A DNA stretch of 64,000 nt from an uncultured Pelagibacteraceae bacterium (GTDB taxonomy: Bacteria; Pseudomonadota; Alphaproteobacteria; Pelagibacterales; Pelagibacteraceae), in NCBI GenBank assembly GCA_902633125.1, contig CACPEZ010000001.1:186001-250000 (forward strand), written 5' to 3'. Positions 11,150-21,850 of this stretch are shown here, in pieces (position 1 is the first letter of the stretch; each line of letters opens with the position of its first letter). Position numbers and translations under genes: made by a program. The notes below the pieces were generated by a model. That model searched no databases and was not told where the DNA came from. It was given only the letters and a program-made list of their open reading frames with translations.

Positions 11150-11176
11150 GGGGGCGGATACCGCCCCCATTTTTTT
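11150..11176 (+). terminator. Rho-independent terminator
   Basis: GGGGGCGG-ATA-CCGCCCCC stem-loop followed by A then T7. Confidence 0.93.
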
Positions 11177-11183
11177 CAGATAA

Positions 11184-11519
11184 ATGCCTTTATATATTTT
11201 AGTAATAGACTACATTTTAGGTATCATTATGTGGACTTTAATTGGAAGATCTGCAATGAATATTTTTCAAAAAGAAGATTCTGAATTCTTTTTTATGAAA
11301 GTATTTGTAAAATACACAAATCCAATTATTAAAATTTTTAAATTCATAACTCCTACTTTCATTATAGGACCCTTAGTTCCACTTTATGTGGCATGGTTTT
11401 TTTATATGTTTAGATTTTATTTAATGCCTTATTTAATGGGTTATTCTGTTATGGGTATGTTATCGTTTCCATTAGAAAGTGAAATAGCTGCGGAAATTTA
11501 TAAAATATTTGGTAAATAA
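11184..11519 (+). CDS. Hypothetical membrane protein, possibly YggT-like
   Basis: 111 aa with TM helices. Confidence 0.7.
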   Translation: MPLYILVIDYILGIIMWTLIGRSAMNIFQKEDSEFFFMKVFVKYTNPIIKIFKFITPTFIIGPLVPLYVAWFFYMFRFYLMPYLMGYSVMGMLSFPLESEIAAEIYKIFGK

Positions 11520-11566
11520 TAATTCAAATATATTCAAAAATTGATAGTACTAGTTTTTATTTATTA

Positions 11567-12226
11567 ATGAAAAATATACAAATTTCGCCTTCAATACTTT
11601 CTGCAGATTTTAGCCAATTAGGTGAGGAAATTAAAAGGTTAGAAAATGGTGGCGCTGACTTAATTCATGTCGATGTAATGGATGGACATTTTGTTCCCAA
11701 TATTACAATTGGTCCCCCAGTGATAAAAACACTAAGAAATTATACAAAATTACCTTTTGATGTACATTTAATGATCTCACCAGTTCATAAATATATAAAA
11801 AATTTTGCTGAAGCAGGATCTGATATAATAACAATTCACCCTGAAGCAACCGACAATTTGATTGAGTCGATTAAACTTATAAAACAATTAAAGAAAAAAG
11901 TAGGCATATCTTTAAATCCAAATACGGAAGTAAGTATCATTGAAAAATTATTAAAAGAAATAGATTTAGTTTTAATTATGAGTGTACATCCAGGATTTGG
12001 TGGCCAAAAATTTATGCCAGAGGTAATTGAAAAAATTAAAAAACTTTATCAAATAAAAAAAGATAATAACTTAAAATTTGATATTGAAGTTGATGGTGGA
12101 ATAAATTTCTCTAATTCAAAAGAGGTTATATCTGCGGGAGCAAATATATTAGTTTCTGGAACAACAATATTCAAAGAAAACAATGGCGATATTAAAAAAA
12201 ATATAGAAACTCTAAAATCAATGTAA
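11567..12226 (+). CDS. rpe: Ribulose-phosphate 3-epimerase
   Basis: ISPSILSADFSQLGEEI, HVDVMDGHFVPNITIGPPV, VDGGIN. Confidence 0.97.
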   Translation: MKNIQISPSILSADFSQLGEEIKRLENGGADLIHVDVMDGHFVPNITIGPPVIKTLRNYTKLPFDVHLMISPVHKYIKNFAEAGSDIITIHPEATDNLIESIKLIKQLKKKVGISLNPNTEVSIIEKLLKEIDLVLIMSVHPGFGGQKFMPEVIEKIKKLYQIKKDNNLKFDIEVDGGINFSNSKEVISAGANILVSGTTIFKENNGDIKKNIETLKSM

Positions 12227-12227
12227 G

Positions 12228-13853
12228 ATGTATTTAAAAAATTCTTTAATTTTAATAAATGAATTTTTTAACTACACTAAAAATCAGATAAGAAATTTAT
12301 ACTTAAAATCAAGGTTTTATAATAATAAAATTTCAAAAATTGAGATAAGCAACATTTCTTATAGACCAAGTCTAAGTATTTTAAGCTGCTTAATTAAATA
12401 TGATAAAAAAAAAATTAAAATTGATGAATTGGATAAAGATAATATTTGGGAAAGTGAATTATTAAGTGGTAATAACCTCAATAAACTAAATAATTTTTAT
12501 TGGTTATTTAGTATTGATTTAAAATCTTCCCCAAGTATTACGCAATCAATAATTATTAAATGGATTGAAAAAAATCAAAGTTATAATTCATTAACATGGC
12601 AAATAGATATTTTATCAAAGAGAATAATATCTTGGATTGCAAACTCTAAATTATCTTATGATGAAAGTGATACTAAATATAAAAATAAATTTAACTTTTC
12701 TATAAATAAACAAATTAATCATTTAATAAATGAAATAAGCAAATCTCGATCTGTTAATGATAAATTATTAGGCTGTATAGCAATAATAATTACAGGATTA
12801 TCATACGCAAATGAAAAATTTTTAAATTATGGATTAGAATTACTCAGAAAAATTATTATTAATTCTTTTGACGACGAGTATTTTCCAAAAACGAGAAGTA
12901 TCAGACAATTAAATTTTTATTTAAAATATTTTGTTCTTGTTAGAGAATTATTAAAGGAGTCTTTTAATGATATACCTGAGTACCTTGATGAAATAATTTT
13001 CTATCTGGGAAAATCTTATTCTGTTTTTTCTAAGATCGAACAAAGTTTACTATTCAATGGGAATCATCAAAATGATTTAAAGGAATTTAATAAATATCTT
13101 TCGCTTTATAAATATAAGTTTGAAAATTCAAATAATGAAGTAGGAGGATATGCCATTTTAAAAAACAAAAATTGTATTCTTGCAATGGATGTTGGAAATT
13201 CACCCCAAAAAACTTTTTCTCATAACTATCAAAGCGGAGCTCTTTCATTTGAGTTCTTCTACAAAGATAAAAAACTTATTTCAAATTCTGGTTACTTTCA
13301 GGATTATAAAAATAAATTAAATCTAATTTCAAAATCTACTGCTGCTCACTCAGCACTTATAATTGATAATCATTCAAGTTGTTCATTTAGAAACAATGGA
13401 AACTATAAAATATTAGAAAATGGTTTGAAAATTTTTGATAAAAATATTGTTAATGAAAAGAACTATTGGTTAATCAAAGCATCTCATAATGGCTTTTTAA
13501 AAAAATTTGGAATTTTATATGAAAGATCTTTGGAATATTTTGTTGAAAAAAATAAATTGATAGGAACTGATAAAATAATTTCAAAAAAGAAGTTAGAAAC
13601 AAAAAAATATGATATCAGATTTCATATGGAACCAGGTGTTAAATTAACAAAAACGCTAGATAACAAAACTATACTAATTGAAATTGAAAATTCTGGATGG
13701 AAATTTTCAACTAACTGTGAGATTATAAATATTGAATCGGGTATATATTTCGGTAATAAAAATGTAACTAGTGAGAACCAAAATATATGTTTATCAGGCA
13801 AAATAAAAGATATAACTCAGGAAATTAAATGGGCATTCGAAAAAATACAATAA
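12228..13853 (+). CDS. Heparinase II/III family protein
   Basis: C-terminal heparinase II/III-like region (AAHSALIIDNHSS; SFEFFYKDKKLISNSG); upstream of purH as in other Alphaproteobacteria. Confidence 0.83.
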   Translation: MYLKNSLILINEFFNYTKNQIRNLYLKSRFYNNKISKIEISNISYRPSLSILSCLIKYDKKKIKIDELDKDNIWESELLSGNNLNKLNNFYWLFSIDLKSSPSITQSIIIKWIEKNQSYNSLTWQIDILSKRIISWIANSKLSYDESDTKYKNKFNFSINKQINHLINEISKSRSVNDKLLGCIAIIITGLSYANEKFLNYGLELLRKIIINSFDDEYFPKTRSIRQLNFYLKYFVLVRELLKESFNDIPEYLDEIIFYLGKSYSVFSKIEQSLLFNGNHQNDLKEFNKYLSLYKYKFENSNNEVGGYAILKNKNCILAMDVGNSPQKTFSHNYQSGALSFEFFYKDKKLISNSGYFQDYKNKLNLISKSTAAHSALIIDNHSSCSFRNNGNYKILENGLKIFDKNIVNEKNYWLIKASHNGFLKKFGILYERSLEYFVEKNKLIGTDKIISKKKLETKKYDIRFHMEPGVKLTKTLDNKTILIEIENSGWKFSTNCEIINIESGIYFGNKNVTSENQNICLSGKIKDITQEIKWAFEKIQ

Positions 13854-15388
13854 AAATTAAGACTGCTTTAATTTCTTTGTCAGATAAATCTAATTTAAGG
13901 CCATTATTAAATCTACTAAAAAAATATAAAATTAAAATAATAAGCTCAGGTGGCACATACAAAAAAATTAAGAGTATGGGTTTTAAATGCTTAGAAGTAT
14001 CTAAATTTACAAATTCAAAAGAGTTGCTAGATGGAAGAGTAAAAACATTACATCCAAAAATTCATTCTGGGATTTTGAATGTTAGGCAGAATAAAAAACA
14101 TCAAAAAGAAATGAAAATAAACAATTATGAAAATATAGATCTAGTTATTATAAATTTTTATCCATTTGAAAAAGTTTTATTAAGTAATTCTGGTCATGAA
14201 AATATAATTGAAAATATAGATATTGGAGGACCAACAATGGTTAGAGCAGCTGCAAAAAATTATAATGATGTAGTTATACTAAGTAATGCAAAACAGTATG
14301 AAGATTTAATTATTGAATTAAATAAAAATAAAGGTTCAACGAACTTAAAATTTAGAGAAAAATTGTCTGAAGAAGCATTTATGGAAACAGCATATTATGA
14401 ATCAAAAATTTTTAGTTATTTCAATCAGAAGTCCAAAAACTTTTTCCCAACAAAGAATATAATTTCTGGAAAATTAGTTGAGAAGACAAGATATGGGGAA
14501 AACCCTCATCAAAAAGGAGCAATATATTCACAAAATAATAAACAGGAAATTATTCAAATCAGTGGAAAACAACTAAGTTACAACAACTATAGTGATCTTT
14601 ATTCTGCCCTAAGTATATCTGAAACTTTACCAGAAAATAAGGGTGTAGCAATAATTAAGCATGGTAATCCTTGTGGAGTTTCAATTAATCCAAACAAAAT
14701 AAAATCTTTTAAAGAGGCTTTAGAAAGTGACCCAATTAGTGCCTATGGTGGTATTGTATCATGTAACTTTAAATTGAATATTAATTTAGCTAAAGAGATT
14801 AATAAAATATTTTTTGAGGTAATAGTTGCAAATGGATTTGACAAAAAATCAGTCAAACTTTTAAAAAAGAAAAAAAATCTAAGGTTAATTGATTCTAGTA
14901 AAGTAGAAAAAAATTTTAAATTTAATTTTATCAATAAATTTAATTCTATTTTAATTCAAGATCCAGATACTCAACATTTTTCTAAGAAAGATTTTAAAGT
15001 TGTATCAAAATTAAAACCTACAAATAAAACTTTAAACAAACTTATTTTTGCATTTAATATATGCAGAATTGTAAAATCGAATGCAATAGTCGTTACAAAA
15101 GATTACAGGACAATAGGCATAGGTTCTGGTCAACCAAGTAGGTTAGATAGTTGCAAAATAGCAATTGATAAAATGAAAAAGTTTCAGAAAATAAGCGACA
15201 GTGATGAAATCTTAGCGGCATCTGATGCGTTTTTCCCGTTTGTTGATGGTATAGAAAAATTGGTGCAAGCGGGAATTTCAGCAGTCATTCAACCGTCGGG
15301 TTCAAAAAATGATAAAGAAATTATTAAATTTGCTGACCAAACAAATACTATTTTAGTATTTTCCAAAACTAGACATTTTAATCACTAA
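13829..15388 (+). CDS. purH: Bifunctional AICAR transformylase/IMP cyclohydrolase
   Basis: ALISLSDKS, DGRVKTLHPKIHSGIL, RYGENPHQKGA, IKHGNPCGVS, DAFFPFVDGIE. Confidence 0.97.
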   Translation: MGIRKNTIKIKTALISLSDKSNLRPLLNLLKKYKIKIISSGGTYKKIKSMGFKCLEVSKFTNSKELLDGRVKTLHPKIHSGILNVRQNKKHQKEMKINNYENIDLVIINFYPFEKVLLSNSGHENIIENIDIGGPTMVRAAAKNYNDVVILSNAKQYEDLIIELNKNKGSTNLKFREKLSEEAFMETAYYESKIFSYFNQKSKNFFPTKNIISGKLVEKTRYGENPHQKGAIYSQNNKQEIIQISGKQLSYNNYSDLYSALSISETLPENKGVAIIKHGNPCGVSINPNKIKSFKEALESDPISAYGGIVSCNFKLNINLAKEINKIFFEVIVANGFDKKSVKLLKKKKNLRLIDSSKVEKNFKFNFINKFNSILIQDPDTQHFSKKDFKVVSKLKPTNKTLNKLIFAFNICRIVKSNAIVVTKDYRTIGIGSGQPSRLDSCKIAIDKMKKFQKISDSDEILAASDAFFPFVDGIEKLVQAGISAVIQPSGSKNDKEIIKFADQTNTILVFSKTRHFNH

Positions 15389-15727
15389 TCAATTTATCTT
15401 ATCTATTTTAGCAGCTAAAATAAAATCACTCTCAGCAAGACCTTTAATTGCATGAGTAAATATTTTAATTCTTGCATAGCCCCATCCAAACCACAGATCA
15501 GGGTGATGTCCCTCTGTTTCAGCAATTTCTCCAACTTTATTCACGAATTCTTGACTTTGTAAAAAATCATCAAATTTAAAATTTTTTATTAAATGAAATC
15601 CATCTATTTCATCTTTTATAACTTCCCATCCATCAACTTGTTTTAAATATTTATGAATTTCTTCTGTGTTAAATGGAGGGATATTGCCTTCGCACGGGAT
15701 ACATTTTTTATTTGCTAAATCACTCAT
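15389..15727 (-). CDS. phhB: 4a-hydroxytetrahydrobiopterin dehydratase
   Basis: FVNKVGEIAETEGHHPDLWFGWGYARIKIFTHAIKGLAESDF. Confidence 0.93.
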   Translation of the reverse strand: MSDLANKKCIPCEGNIPPFNTEEIHKYLKQVDGWEVIKDEIDGFHLIKNFKFDDFLQSQEFVNKVGEIAETEGHHPDLWFGWGYARIKIFTHAIKGLAESDFILAAKIDKIN

Positions 15728-15743
15728 AATATAATTCCTTTAC

Positions 15744-15818
15744 TGGAGCGGGCAATGGGACTTGAACCCACGACCTTCTCGTTGGCAACGAGACGCTCTA
15801 CCACTGAGCTATGCCCGC
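15744..15818 (-). tRNA. tRNA-Gly (anticodon GCC), CCA encoded
   Basis: Reverse complement GCGGGCATAGCTCAGTGGTAGAGCGTCTCGTTGCCAACGAGAAGGTCGTGGGTTCAAGTCCCATTGCCCGCTCCA folds as a cloverleaf. Confidence 0.97.
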
Positions 15819-15940
15819 TTATTCTTACATAACAAAACTAAAAGCTTTTTTTGAAATTAGCAAGTGATTAAATAGTTAAATGCGACTACGAATCATTTCT
15901 GTATAGTTGTAACCTTGAAAAGAATTATTATAATTAAATT

Positions 15941-16582
15941 ATGAAACTTGAAGAATTACCGAAAACTATACCAATTTTCCCTTTATCAAATTTTATAATG
16001 TTTCCTGGAACAACTGTTCCTCTCAATATTTTTGAGCCTCGATATTTACAAATGGTAAATGATAGTATGAAAAAACATAGGATGATTGGAATGATACAGC
16101 CAAAAAAAACAGGGTCTTTGAAAAAACCTGATTTATATGAAATAGGTTGTATTGGAAAAATCACAAGTTTCAATGAAACTGAAGACGGTAGAATACTTAT
16201 TATTTTAAACGGGATTTGTCGATACAAAATTAATTCAGAGTTAAATACTGACAAAATGTACCGTGAGTGCAACGTTCAATATGATAATTTTTCAAAAGAT
16301 ATAATGCAAAAAAGTAACGAAGTTAACTTTTCAGACTTAAGTTTAATTATGAAAAACATGAGAACGTTTTTCAAAAAACAAGGGTATATTGTAAACTTAA
16401 AAGACTTAGAAAAGAAGGATCTTAGCCAAACTCTTAATGATCTGTCAATGGCATCACCTTTTTCATTAGAGGAAAAACAAATATTATTAGAAAGTCTTGA
16501 TATAAATGTTAGAAAAGAAAAAATGGAACAAATTTTAAATAATTATATTAAAGACGAGTTTGAAAATACTACTCTCCAATAA
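15941..16582 (+). CDS. LON peptidase substrate-binding domain protein
   Basis: IPIFPLSNFIMFPGTTVPLNIFEPRYLQMV, IGMIQP. Confidence 0.92.
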   Translation: MKLEELPKTIPIFPLSNFIMFPGTTVPLNIFEPRYLQMVNDSMKKHRMIGMIQPKKTGSLKKPDLYEIGCIGKITSFNETEDGRILIILNGICRYKINSELNTDKMYRECNVQYDNFSKDIMQKSNEVNFSDLSLIMKNMRTFFKKQGYIVNLKDLEKKDLSQTLNDLSMASPFSLEEKQILLESLDINVRKEKMEQILNNYIKDEFENTTLQ

Positions 16583-16583
16583 T

Positions 16584-17666
16584 TTATAGGTTTAACCCTT
16601 TATCCGATAAAATATTAGAATACTTTTTAAAAATAGAATTTTTATTTAAAATACTAAAAACCGGTTTTGAAATTGAATTATTAATACTGCTATCCAATCT
16701 AAAAAATTCATAAATACCGTCGATTGCTTTTCCATAAAGATAATTTAGATGTTTAGTAGAACTCTGGAAATCTTCAGCAACAGAGATATCTATTGGTAGA
16801 CCTAAAGATATTCTATCATTTACTATATTTGAAATTATCTTAATATCCCTAATTGTCATATTAAATCCTTGCCCTGCTAGGGGGTGTATACGATGTATTA
16901 AATCACCAAAAGCAAGAATATTATTATAAGTATAATCTCTAAGCATTTCAAAACTCAGACTAAAATTTTCGATTTTGTTAATTTTAGTAAATGCATAAAA
17001 AGAATTGTATTTTTTAAATATATCAAGAATTTTCTTATCATCTATTTTCACTCCCTTATAAGAAAAAACTACTGAAGTTTTAGTATTAGATAATGGCAGA
17101 AATGCTAAAGGTCCAAATTTTGTAAAGACTTGAATGGCAGTATTATTATCTTTTCGACGATGATTTATTAAAAATGTATATGCTCTACTTCTGTAATCTT
17201 TTTTTATTTTATTTGTAAAAAATTTATTTGAAATGAAATTTTTGTTTTCACTATTAATAACTAAATCATATTTTTTAATTTTATTTAGAATAAGTGAACT
17301 AGAAGTGTCTGAACGATGTATTTTTATAAATTTTGATTTTTTTATTTTTTTAAAAAAAATTTCGTTTAATTTTGAGTAAGATACTAAATTAAAAACCTCT
17401 TTATTTTTTTTATTAAAGTTAATTATCTCTTTAGATTGTGAACTTTCTGTAAATATTTTAATTTCACTGCTTTTCCACGATATAATACTGGATTTTGCTA
17501 GAAATTTTAAATAATCAAAATTTTCGCTTGATAAAGCGATTGTTCTATTTGTCTTTATGTCTTGAAACTTTTTATTTAAATATATGTCAACATTGAGTTT
17601 TTTTTCCTCAAAAACATTCGCAAGAATCAAATTTGTTAAATTTTGGCCTATAAGACAAATTTTCAT
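16584..17666 (-). CDS. FAD-dependent monooxygenase, UbiH/UbiF-like
   Basis: AFGDLIHRIHPLAGQGFNMTIRDI motif. Confidence 0.85.
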   Translation of the reverse strand: MKICLIGQNLTNLILANVFEEKKLNVDIYLNKKFQDIKTNRTIALSSENFDYLKFLAKSSIISWKSSEIKIFTESSQSKEIINFNKKNKEVFNLVSYSKLNEIFFKKIKKSKFIKIHRSDTSSSLILNKIKKYDLVINSENKNFISNKFFTNKIKKDYRSRAYTFLINHRRKDNNTAIQVFTKFGPLAFLPLSNTKTSVVFSYKGVKIDDKKILDIFKKYNSFYAFTKINKIENFSLSFEMLRDYTYNNILAFGDLIHRIHPLAGQGFNMTIRDIKIISNIVNDRISLGLPIDISVAEDFQSSTKHLNYLYGKAIDGIYEFFRLDSSINNSISKPVFSILNKNSIFKKYSNILSDKGLNL

Positions 17667-17727
17667 AACAAAATAATTTTAACAATAAAAATTAAATGAT
17701 ACAAAGTGACAAAAGCAGTTTTGATTC

Positions 17728-19806
17728 ATGATAATTAAAAATTATATCAATAAAATAAGCGATTTTATTATAAAAAGATTGGCCGAATTAGTTGGTATTT
17801 TTCTAGTAGTTGCCTCTATATTACTTTTTATATCATTAATTAGCTATTCACCAGATGATCCAAATTTTATATTTCCAGAAAATCAGGAGATAAAAAATTT
17901 GCTTGGATTTAGGGGAAGCTTCATCGCTGATATATTTTTTCAATCAATTGGTTTAATTTCACTTTTAATTCCTTTTTCTCTTCTATTTACTGGAGTATCA
18001 ATAACGATTAACAAAAACTTTATTATTATTATAGAAAATTTATTTTTCATTATACTTTACATTATTGTTGCGACATTTTTCTTTAGTATTTTCCATAAAG
18101 AAACCTATTGGTTAATAATAAATGGAAACAACGGTTTTGTTGGTAATTTAATGTCAGAAACTATAATTGTAGATTTTTTGAAAATTAATCAAACAGTTAG
18201 TTACTACTTATTAATATTTTTTATTTTATTATTTTTTTTGCTAAGCAGTAATTTCAAAATTTCTCATATTTTAAGTTTTTTTAATATGATAAGAAAAATG
18301 TTTTCATCAAAAAAGGAAAATTTAATTTCTCAAGAAAATACTTTTAAAGAAAATACTATAATTGAAGGATCTAAGGAAACTCCAGTTCAAGAAGATTTGT
18401 TTTCTAATAACAAATTAATTTTAAGTGATGTAAAAATTAAATTACCTTTGATTGATTTTCTAAAAAAACCGGAAAAAGGCTCTAATAAAAAAGATGATAT
18501 TAAAATTGATGCAGAAGGTTTAGAAAAAATACTTCTAGATTTTGGTGTTGAAGGAAAAATAAAAAAAATAAGTCATGGACCAGTTGTTTCGCTTAATGAA
18601 TTTGAACCTGCTGCAGGAGTTAAGGTTTCAAAAATTATTAATTTAGCAGAGGATATTGCTAGAAATACAAGTTCTGAGTCTGCAAGAATAGCTACGATCC
18701 CTGGAAGTAATACTATTGGCATTGAACTACCTAAGATATCCAGAGAAAATGTTTTTTTAAGAGAAATAATTTCAGACAAGAATTTTAAAAAAAAAGATAT
18801 AAAATTACCAATAGCGCTTGGAAAAAGTATATCTGGTGAACCAATAACAAGTGATTTGAGTATTATGCCTCACTTATTGATAGCAGGAACAACCGGATCT
18901 GGTAAATCTGTATGTATTAATACAATTATTCTATCTTTGATTTACAAACACACACCAGAAATTTGTAAATTCATTTTGATAGACCCTAAAATGTTAGAAC
19001 TTTCAACTTACGAAGGTATACCGCATTTATTATGCCCAGTTATAACTGAAGCAAAAAAAGCTGCATCTGTTTTAGGTTGGGTTGTTAAAGAAATGGAGAG
19101 TAGATACAGATTAATGACGAAAGTGGGTGTAAGGAACATTGATGGTTATAATGAAAAGCACAAAGTTAAAATGCCTTATATTGTTGTAATTGTTGACGAG
19201 ATGTCGGACCTTATGTTGGTAGCTGGTAAGGAGATTGAAAACTACATTCAAAAATTATCACAAATGGCTAGAGCGGCTGGAATTCATATAATAATGGCTA
19301 CTCAAAGACCAAGTGTAGACGTAATAACTGGAACAATAAAGGCTAATTTTCCTACTCGTATTTCATTCCAAGTAACTTCTAAAATTGATAGCAGAACAAT
19401 TTTAGGTGAACAAGGTGCAGAGCAACTTCTAGGAAAAGGAGACATGTTATATATGTCCTCAGCAAACAGAATCACAAGGATACATGCACCTTATGTATCA
19501 GAGGTAGAAATAGACAAAGTAAATAACTTCCTTAGAAATCAAGCTGAACCTGACTATGTGGATGAAATTTTAAACTTTGCTGACGAAAAAGAAATTAATG
19601 AGAAAAATAAAGATAATTCAGAAACAGATGAATTATATGATGAGGCTTTAGAAATTATTAAGTCAGAGAGGAAAGCGTCTACCTCATTTTTGCAAAGAAA
19701 GTTGCAAATTGGATATAATAGAGCTGCTAGGATCATTGATCAAATGGAATTAAATGGTGAGGTGAGTAAGGCTAATCATGTAGGCAAAAGAGAAGTTTTA
19801 AAATAA
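17728..19806 (+). CDS. ftsK: DNA translocase FtsK
   Basis: N-terminal TM helices, LLIAGTTGSGKSVCINTII, IVVIVDEMSDLML, C-terminal gamma domain SFLQRKLQIGYNRAARIIDQME. Confidence 0.97.
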   Translation: MIIKNYINKISDFIIKRLAELVGIFLVVASILLFISLISYSPDDPNFIFPENQEIKNLLGFRGSFIADIFFQSIGLISLLIPFSLLFTGVSITINKNFIIIIENLFFIILYIIVATFFFSIFHKETYWLIINGNNGFVGNLMSETIIVDFLKINQTVSYYLLIFFILLFFLLSSNFKISHILSFFNMIRKMFSSKKENLISQENTFKENTIIEGSKETPVQEDLFSNNKLILSDVKIKLPLIDFLKKPEKGSNKKDDIKIDAEGLEKILLDFGVEGKIKKISHGPVVSLNEFEPAAGVKVSKIINLAEDIARNTSSESARIATIPGSNTIGIELPKISRENVFLREIISDKNFKKKDIKLPIALGKSISGEPITSDLSIMPHLLIAGTTGSGKSVCINTIILSLIYKHTPEICKFILIDPKMLELSTYEGIPHLLCPVITEAKKAASVLGWVVKEMESRYRLMTKVGVRNIDGYNEKHKVKMPYIVVIVDEMSDLMLVAGKEIENYIQKLSQMARAAGIHIIMATQRPSVDVITGTIKANFPTRISFQVTSKIDSRTILGEQGAEQLLGKGDMLYMSSANRITRIHAPYVSEVEIDKVNNFLRNQAEPDYVDEILNFADEKEINEKNKDNSETDELYDEALEIIKSERKASTSFLQRKLQIGYNRAARIIDQMELNGEVSKANHVGKREVLK

Positions 19807-20360
19807 TGAAATATATAATTTTTATTTTAATTTTTTTTTATCCATTAAATATTTTTGCATCTTCAAAGCAACTAATAAAAGATAAATTAGAAAATACTGA
19901 TAATATATCTTTTAAATTCATACAAAAAATTGGAAAAGTGACTGAGAAAGGAGAATGTATAATTTCGTATCCAAAAAAAATTTTATGTAGATATGATGAT
20001 AAATATAATAAAATTTTAGTATCTAACGGAAAATCACTAGTAATTAACAGTAAAAAAATTACAAATTACTTAAGGTACCAACTCAAAGATACACCTCTTA
20101 ATTTAATTTTAGATAAAAGATTTCTCCTTAATAAATTAGAAAATGTAGAATTAATTCGAGAAAATGACGAGACATTTTCTTTTAAAATCATTCACAATGA
20201 CAATTTATTAAATATTTTTTTTGATAAAGAAAGTTATGATATTATAGGGTGGACGACAACTGACGTTTATTTAAATACTGTTGAAACGAAATTATTCGAT
20301 ATTAACACAAATAAGATTATTGATAAAAAATTATTTAGAGTTCAAAATTATATTAACTAA
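19806..20360 (+). CDS. lolA: Outer-membrane lipoprotein carrier protein LolA family
   Basis: Signal peptide, FKFIQKIGK...GECIISYPKKILCRYDD, downstream of ftsK. Confidence 0.82.
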   Translation: MKYIIFILIFFYPLNIFASSKQLIKDKLENTDNISFKFIQKIGKVTEKGECIISYPKKILCRYDDKYNKILVSNGKSLVINSKKITNYLRYQLKDTPLNLILDKRFLLNKLENVELIRENDETFSFKIIHNDNLLNIFFDKESYDIIGWTTTDVYLNTVETKLFDINTNKIIDKKLFRVQNYIN

Positions 20361-20865
20361 TATCTAAATTAATCGTTTCAGATTTAAAAATTTTCATCCC
20401 CCGTCCTAGATAGTTTTTTAAGGCATGTTTGTGATCTAAAGAACAAGTATGCAACCAAACTTTCTGAGTATTTTTTCTAAATCCTAGTTTCAAAGCTTCC
20501 GATAAAAGATAGCCGCCATATTTTTTTCCTATAAATTCGTCTAGAATACCAAAATAAGCTACTTCACATTTTCTTGTCTCTGGATGAAACAAAAGTTCGA
20601 AAAAACCAATTAAGTCGTCATTTTCTCTGAGTATATAAGTTTCCAAATTTGAATTGTTAGTATATTCCATCCATTTGGTGTCATTCCAAATTAGTCTGTC
20701 AATCCAACGATAACTTTTACCTATTTGCTTATAAAAAAATTTATTGATTTGAAAATCTGGCGGATTTTTTTTTTCCACTTTACAATTACTTTTTGGTTTT
20801 TTAGATAAATTAATTTCATCAATTGAATTAATTTCTAAGTATTTTCTGTCTACTTTGGTGATCAC
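20353..20865 (-). CDS. GNAT family N-acetyltransferase
   Basis: FGILDEFIGKKYGGYLLSEALKLGF...VWLHTCSLDHKHAL. Confidence 0.88.
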   Translation of the reverse strand: MITKVDRKYLEINSIDEINLSKKPKSNCKVEKKNPPDFQINKFFYKQIGKSYRWIDRLIWNDTKWMEYTNNSNLETYILRENDDLIGFFELLFHPETRKCEVAYFGILDEFIGKKYGGYLLSEALKLGFRKNTQKVWLHTCSLDHKHALKNYLGRGMKIFKSETINLDIS

Positions 20866-21227
20866 GAGACCATTTTTCCAACTTTTTCACCACCAAATAA
20901 ATGAAAATGAAGATGAGGCACCTCTTGGCCTCCATAATCACTAATATTTGCAAGAGCTCTATAGCCTTTGCCATCAATGGATGAAATCCCTAATTTTTTC
21001 GCAACTGTAGTAATACCTTTCATTAAACCAATAATTTCTTCGTTTGAGGCGTAAGTATTAAAATCATCTAAATCTATATACTTTCCTTTGGGTATTACTA
21101 AGGCGTGAATCTTTTTTTGTGGATTAATATCGTAAAAAGATAATACAAATTCATCTTCATATATTTTATCACAAGGAATTTCCCCTCTTAATATTTTAGC
21201 GAATATATTACTATCGTTATATTTCAT
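20862..21227 (-). CDS. HIT family protein
   Basis: FAKILRGEIPCDKIYEDE, GGQEVPHLHFHLFGG. Confidence 0.96.
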   Translation of the reverse strand: MKYNDSNIFAKILRGEIPCDKIYEDEFVLSFYDINPQKKIHALVIPKGKYIDLDDFNTYASNEEIIGLMKGITTVAKKLGISSIDGKGYRALANISDYGGQEVPHLHFHLFGGEKVGKMVS

Positions 21228-21236
21228 AAATTTTTT

Positions 21237-21782
21237 TTATCTAAAATCACAAAAATTAATTTCTTCTGACATGAAATCATCTGATCCATCTCCATCGGTA
21301 TCTCCTAAATTAACTTTAACACAAGACATATTGCCAGCCATTCCACATGTGTTATTTTTATGTGCGTATCCCATAACTATTTGACCTTGAATAACATTCT
21401 GCGGTGGACATTTTCCATTACTCCAATTTATTCCAAGCTGAGAGCTACTAATCGGATTTTTTAGCCCATAATTTTCTAAATACAGCTTATATGTAATCGA
21501 GTCGGCATTTAACATGTTGCTTGAAAAGCCAGAGGTATTACAAGTATGCATATTTGGCGATCTTCCATCTAAATATGGACCAAATTTTATTTCAATACCA
21601 CTAAAACAACCTGTTGCAGATAATTTAATTTTTTTTTTTATATTTTCAAAATTAGATTTTAATACGTTTTGTTTTGCGCTTGTGGTATAGCCGCTGTAAG
21701 CAACAACACCAACAGCCGCTAAAATACCTATAATTGCTACTACAACAAGTAATTCGATTAGAGTGAAACCATTGCCCTTCAT
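21237..21782 (-). CDS. Type IV pilin-like protein (prepilin-type N-terminus)
   Basis: MKGNGFTLIELLVVVAIIGILAAVGVVAY class III signal. Confidence 0.9.
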   Translation of the reverse strand: MKGNGFTLIELLVVVAIIGILAAVGVVAYSGYTTSAKQNVLKSNFENIKKKIKLSATGCFSGIEIKFGPYLDGRSPNMHTCNTSGFSSNMLNADSITYKLYLENYGLKNPISSSQLGINWSNGKCPPQNVIQGQIVMGYAHKNNTCGMAGNMSCVKVNLGDTDGDGSDDFMSEEINFCDFR

Positions 21783-21850
21783 TTTGAAAGAGTATTTTAT
21801 TAAATTTTTTAAAATTTTGCATTGTTAAAATATATGCAACTAATAAGATA

